Translations under genes and position numbers: made by a program
From: Theocolax elegans
Lineage: Eukaryota; Arthropoda; Insecta; Hymenoptera; Cerocephalidae
NCBI GenBank assembly: GCA_026168455.1
Contig: CM047431.1
Location: 7,586,943-7,650,942 of the forward strand
DNA: 64,000 nucleotides
Direction of reading: 5' to 3'
Shown here: piece by piece, positions 63,728 through 64,000 of the stretch
Layout of the letters: each line of letters starts with the position of its first letter
Position numbering within the stretch: the stretch's first letter is position 1
The notes under the pieces: generated by a model
Databases searched by the model: none
Told to the model about the DNA's origin: nothing
Seen by the model: only the letters and a program-made list of their open reading frames with translations

Positions 63728-64000
63728 TCAAGCCTTCGTACGACTTCGAGTCTTACGCGGTGACCAGTCTTTCGTTATGACGGATGGTTTAGGATTCTTG
63801 AAGCCTGGTGGCCGGCCCGGGCGGCGTACTATCCCCGTGGGCGCGGTTCCGCGTATCTCCTGACTATCTCTACACACTATTTTCGGTGCGATCGGGCGGC
63901 AAACTACGAACGCTGTTTTTCGCGGTCGTCCGGGTTTACGCTTGGGGGACACGGTCAGTGCGGTCTGACATTCATTCGCCGGCGCTACGGTGTCTCTCTC
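63728..64000 (-). CDS. C-terminal coding segment with two AT-hook-like motifs (partial)
   Basis: On minus the frame is open from the right window edge to a stop at 63728 (about 90 codons visible, N-terminus outside). It contains KRKPGRPRK and RRPGRPPG, two good matches to the AT-hook (basic-Pro-GRP core) that binds the minor groove of AT-rich DNA, in a basic, proline-rich context. It ends 75 bp before the polypurine tract and LTR, so it is most likely the C-terminus of Pol or the last ORF of the element. AT-hooks there could tether the integration complex to chromatin; this is inference. Confidence 0.5.
   Translation of the reverse strand, partial: ERDTVAPANECQTALTVSPKRKPGRPRKTAFVVCRPIAPKIVCRDSQEIRGTAPTGIVRRPGRPPGFKNPKPSVITKDWSPRKTRSRTKA

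Overview
The window looks like a gene-poor, AT-rich stretch of an animal genome, most likely an arthropod and probably an insect. The evidence is spliced eukaryotic-type exons, Gypsy-like, errantivirus-like, Penelope-like, Mutator-like and hAT-like elements, tRNA-derived and 5S-rRNA-derived SINEs, long microsatellites and MITEs. There is no bacterial-style operon and no rRNA operon. Almost every recognisable coding region belongs to a mobile or viral element. Only two short segments look like possible host exons: a first coding exon with a signal peptide near 33.8-34.2 kb (minus), and the last two exons of a spliced gene at 60.3-61.8 kb (minus). Species and most clade names cannot be fixed from sequence reading alone.

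Left part (1-31 kb). An LTR element runs off the left edge, with a 220-codon Gag on minus and a probable 537-bp LTR. Next is the 3' half of an errantivirus-like element: an integrase tail and a decayed envelope gene. The envelope gene is broken by a 0.7-kb segment with inverted ends and by a 1.33-kb solo LTR that carries a 34-bp minisatellite. Further right are a decayed tandem RRM-like coding region, a 1.47-kb hAT-like element with a perfect 8-bp target duplication and an internal tRNA-like block, and a second solo LTR with 4-bp duplications. A decayed chuvirus-like glycoprotein gene and a decayed Gypsy gag/RT follow. Then come a MITE with 236-bp inverted repeats and TTAA ends (two copies), LINE fragments, a Mutator-like transposase, a Penelope-like GIY-YIG element split by the second MITE copy, and an R1-like LINE fragment.

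Middle part (31-38.5 kb) is AT-rich and mostly empty. It holds the possible secreted-protein exon, (TA)n tracts, a 5S-rRNA-derived SINE and a 1.65-kb foldback element with 741-bp arms.

Right-centre (38.8-60 kb) is the most unusual region. It is a (TC)n island about 21 kb long that contains at least seven non-LTR retrotransposon insertions of two or more families. Each has (TC)n directly after its short-repeat tail, read on the element's own sense strand, and most have it before the 5' end as well. Two insertions (A1 at 40472-45318 and A2 at 53843-58698) are full length. A1 has open ORF1 and ORF2. In both copies ORF1 and ORF2 lie in the same frame, separated only by one UGA, and ORF2 has no ATG ahead of its endonuclease domain. 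This predicts ORF2 expression by stop-codon readthrough or an unusual restart. Both copies share a 5'-terminal stem, and most of the elements share a GGGG/CCCC 3' stem-loop. The overall picture is a microsatellite-directed LINE system that has built up a nested island.

Right edge (60-64 kb): the two host-like exons with a SINE in their intron, tRNA-like fragments, and an LTR element on minus. The LTR element shows a 740-bp LTR, a polypurine tract and a C-terminal coding segment with two AT-hook-like motifs, and runs off the right edge.
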